Shown one piece after another: positions 13,545 through 13,951 of a stretch of 13,951 bases of DNA. The position numbers were made by a program, and so were the translations under genes. The notes beneath the pieces are model-generated. The model made no database searches. It was not told where the DNA came from and saw nothing but the letters and a program-made list of their open reading frames with translations. The stretch comes from Pseudomonadota bacterium. Lineage in GTDB: Bacteria > Pseudomonadota > Alphaproteobacteria > Rhizobiales > Xanthobacteraceae. The DNA lies in contig CAUJKG010000288.1 in NCBI GenBank assembly GCA_963205465.1, positions 1 through 13,951 on the forward strand. The letters are read 5' to 3'. Within the stretch, counting starts at the first letter, position 1. The number at the start of each line of letters is the position of its first letter.

Positions 13545-13619
13545 GCTCCCTTCGTCTAGCGGTTAGGACGCGGCCCTCTCAAGGCTGAAACACGGGTTCG
13601 ATTCCCGTAGGGAGCGCCA
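13545..13619 (+). tRNA. tRNA-Glu (anticodon CTC), CCA encoded
   Basis: The full cloverleaf can be read. Acceptor GCTCCCT (13545-13551) pairs with AGGGAGC (13609-13615). The D arm is GTC...GAC. The anticodon arm is CGGCC (13571-13575) / GGCTG (13583-13587) with loop CTCTCAA and anticodon CTC at 13578-13580. The T arm is ACGGG-TTCGATT-CCCGT, the discriminator is G13616, and CCA is at 13617-13619. It decodes GAG. The gene lies directly upstream of an integrase gene and its 3' end is the probable attachment site. Confidence 0.96.
13595..13619. other. Probable attachment-site region at the tRNA-Glu 3' end
   Basis: Tyrosine-recombinase elements commonly use the T arm and 3' end of a tRNA gene as their attachment core, restoring the tRNA on integration. 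An integrase begins 87 bp downstream in the same direction. The partner copy of the core is not in this window, so exact limits are unknown. Confidence 0.45.
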
Positions 13620-13682
13620 GCGCTACCAGAAACCCCCGCAAATCAAGACTTCGAGCGTTTTCAAAGTGTTCGGCTGCCGCAC

Positions 13683-13703
13683 TGGTATCAGTCGGTGGTA
13701 TCA
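13683..13703. repeat. 8-bp direct repeat upstream of the integrase
   Basis: TGGTATCA occurs at 13683-13690 and 13696-13703, spaced 13 bp start to start, ending 3 bases before the integrase ATG. It could be an integrase arm-type site, an operator, or chance. The remaining 13620-13682 stretch holds no clear terminator or gene. Confidence 0.35.
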
Positions 13704-13706
13704 TCT

Positions 13707-13951
13707 ATGCGCATTCTCATGGGTGTGGTGAAGAACGAGCATGGCGTCTTTCAGGCGCGTAAGTTTGTCCCGAAGCGGCTTCAGGAGGCAGTGGCTCATG
13801 TGCTTGGAGCCGACAAGCCGCGCATCTCATGGCTGAAGCGTACACTCAGAACCAAAGACCTGCGCGAAGCAAACGTCCGAGCTAAGCCGATACTGGTTGA
13901 GTTTGATCAAGTGCTGGCGAAAGCGGAGCGCACGCTTGCTGACCGCCCCAT
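13707..13951 (+). CDS. Site-specific integrase, tyrosine-recombinase type, N-terminal part (3' partial)
   Basis: 81 codons are open to the window edge. The reading MGVVKNEHGVFQARKFVPKRL, then SWLKRTLRTKDLREANVRAKP, is the N-terminal DNA-binding region of phage/island integrases (DUF6538-like: a short beta hairpin with R-x-VP, then an 'S-L-x-TKD-x-x-EA' segment; family recalled from memory). The catalytic Arg-His-Arg-Tyr domain lies beyond the window. ATG 13707 is preferred over 13719 because GGTGG lies about 8-10 bases upstream. Codons AGA, CGA, ATA and ACA appear within a short span, unlike the core genes to the left, consistent with horizontal origin. The immediately preceding tRNA-Glu points to an integrated island or prophage extending rightward. 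Confidence 0.8.
   Translation, partial: MRILMGVVKNEHGVFQARKFVPKRLQEAVAHVLGADKPRISWLKRTLRTKDLREANVRAKPILVEFDQVLAKAERTLADRP

Overview
The window is high-GC chromosomal DNA from an alphaproteobacterium, most likely of the Rhizobiales (Hyphomicrobiales) and close to the Bradyrhizobium/Afipia/Rhodopseudomonas group. The evidence is the protein types (short-leader alphaproteobacterial SerC, RpoH with an intact RpoH box, an Omp25/Opa-like beta-barrel), TTGAC-type promoters, and two kinds of intergenic palindromic repeat that I know from memory to be common in these genomes. Assignment below order level is inference.

Layout, left to right. (1) The end of an outer-membrane beta-barrel gene (to 184) with a strong terminator. 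(2) A serine-biosynthesis unit, serC then serA, both on +. serC is preceded by a promoter and by two tandem hairpins, the second holding the Shine-Dalgarno sequence; this resembles the serC RNA motif. The 120-bp serC-serA gap carries a REP-like hairpin. (3) After a terminator, two adjacent paralogous EamA drug/metabolite transporters on the minus strand, each with the same promoter at the same distance, so the duplication included the promoter. (4) An RhlG-like short-chain dehydrogenase and a two-module VOC/glyoxalase-type protein, both minus, separated by a roughly 130-bp dispersed palindromic repeat. (5) A divergent control region leading into purA (GTG start, +); an intrinsic-terminator-like hairpin lies between any possible upstream promoter and purA, which suggests attenuation. 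(6) A single-pass membrane protein of unknown function downstream of purA, ending at a bidirectional terminator shared with rpoH. (7) rluD and rpoH on the minus strand. rluD is divergent from, and shares two bases of its start codon with, a small membrane protein gene that is followed by a third EamA transporter (+). (8) tRNA-Glu(CTC) with encoded CCA, followed 87 bp later by the start of a tyrosine-recombinase-type integrase that runs off the window. This looks like the left edge of an integrated element.

Most of the window is core housekeeping: serine synthesis, AMP synthesis, heat-shock sigma factor, rRNA pseudouridylation. The accessory signal is at the two ends of scale: small regulatory or repeat structures between genes, and the tRNA/integrase junction at the right edge. 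No CRISPR array, complete insertion sequence or rRNA was seen. No gene-free stretch exceeds 300 bases.
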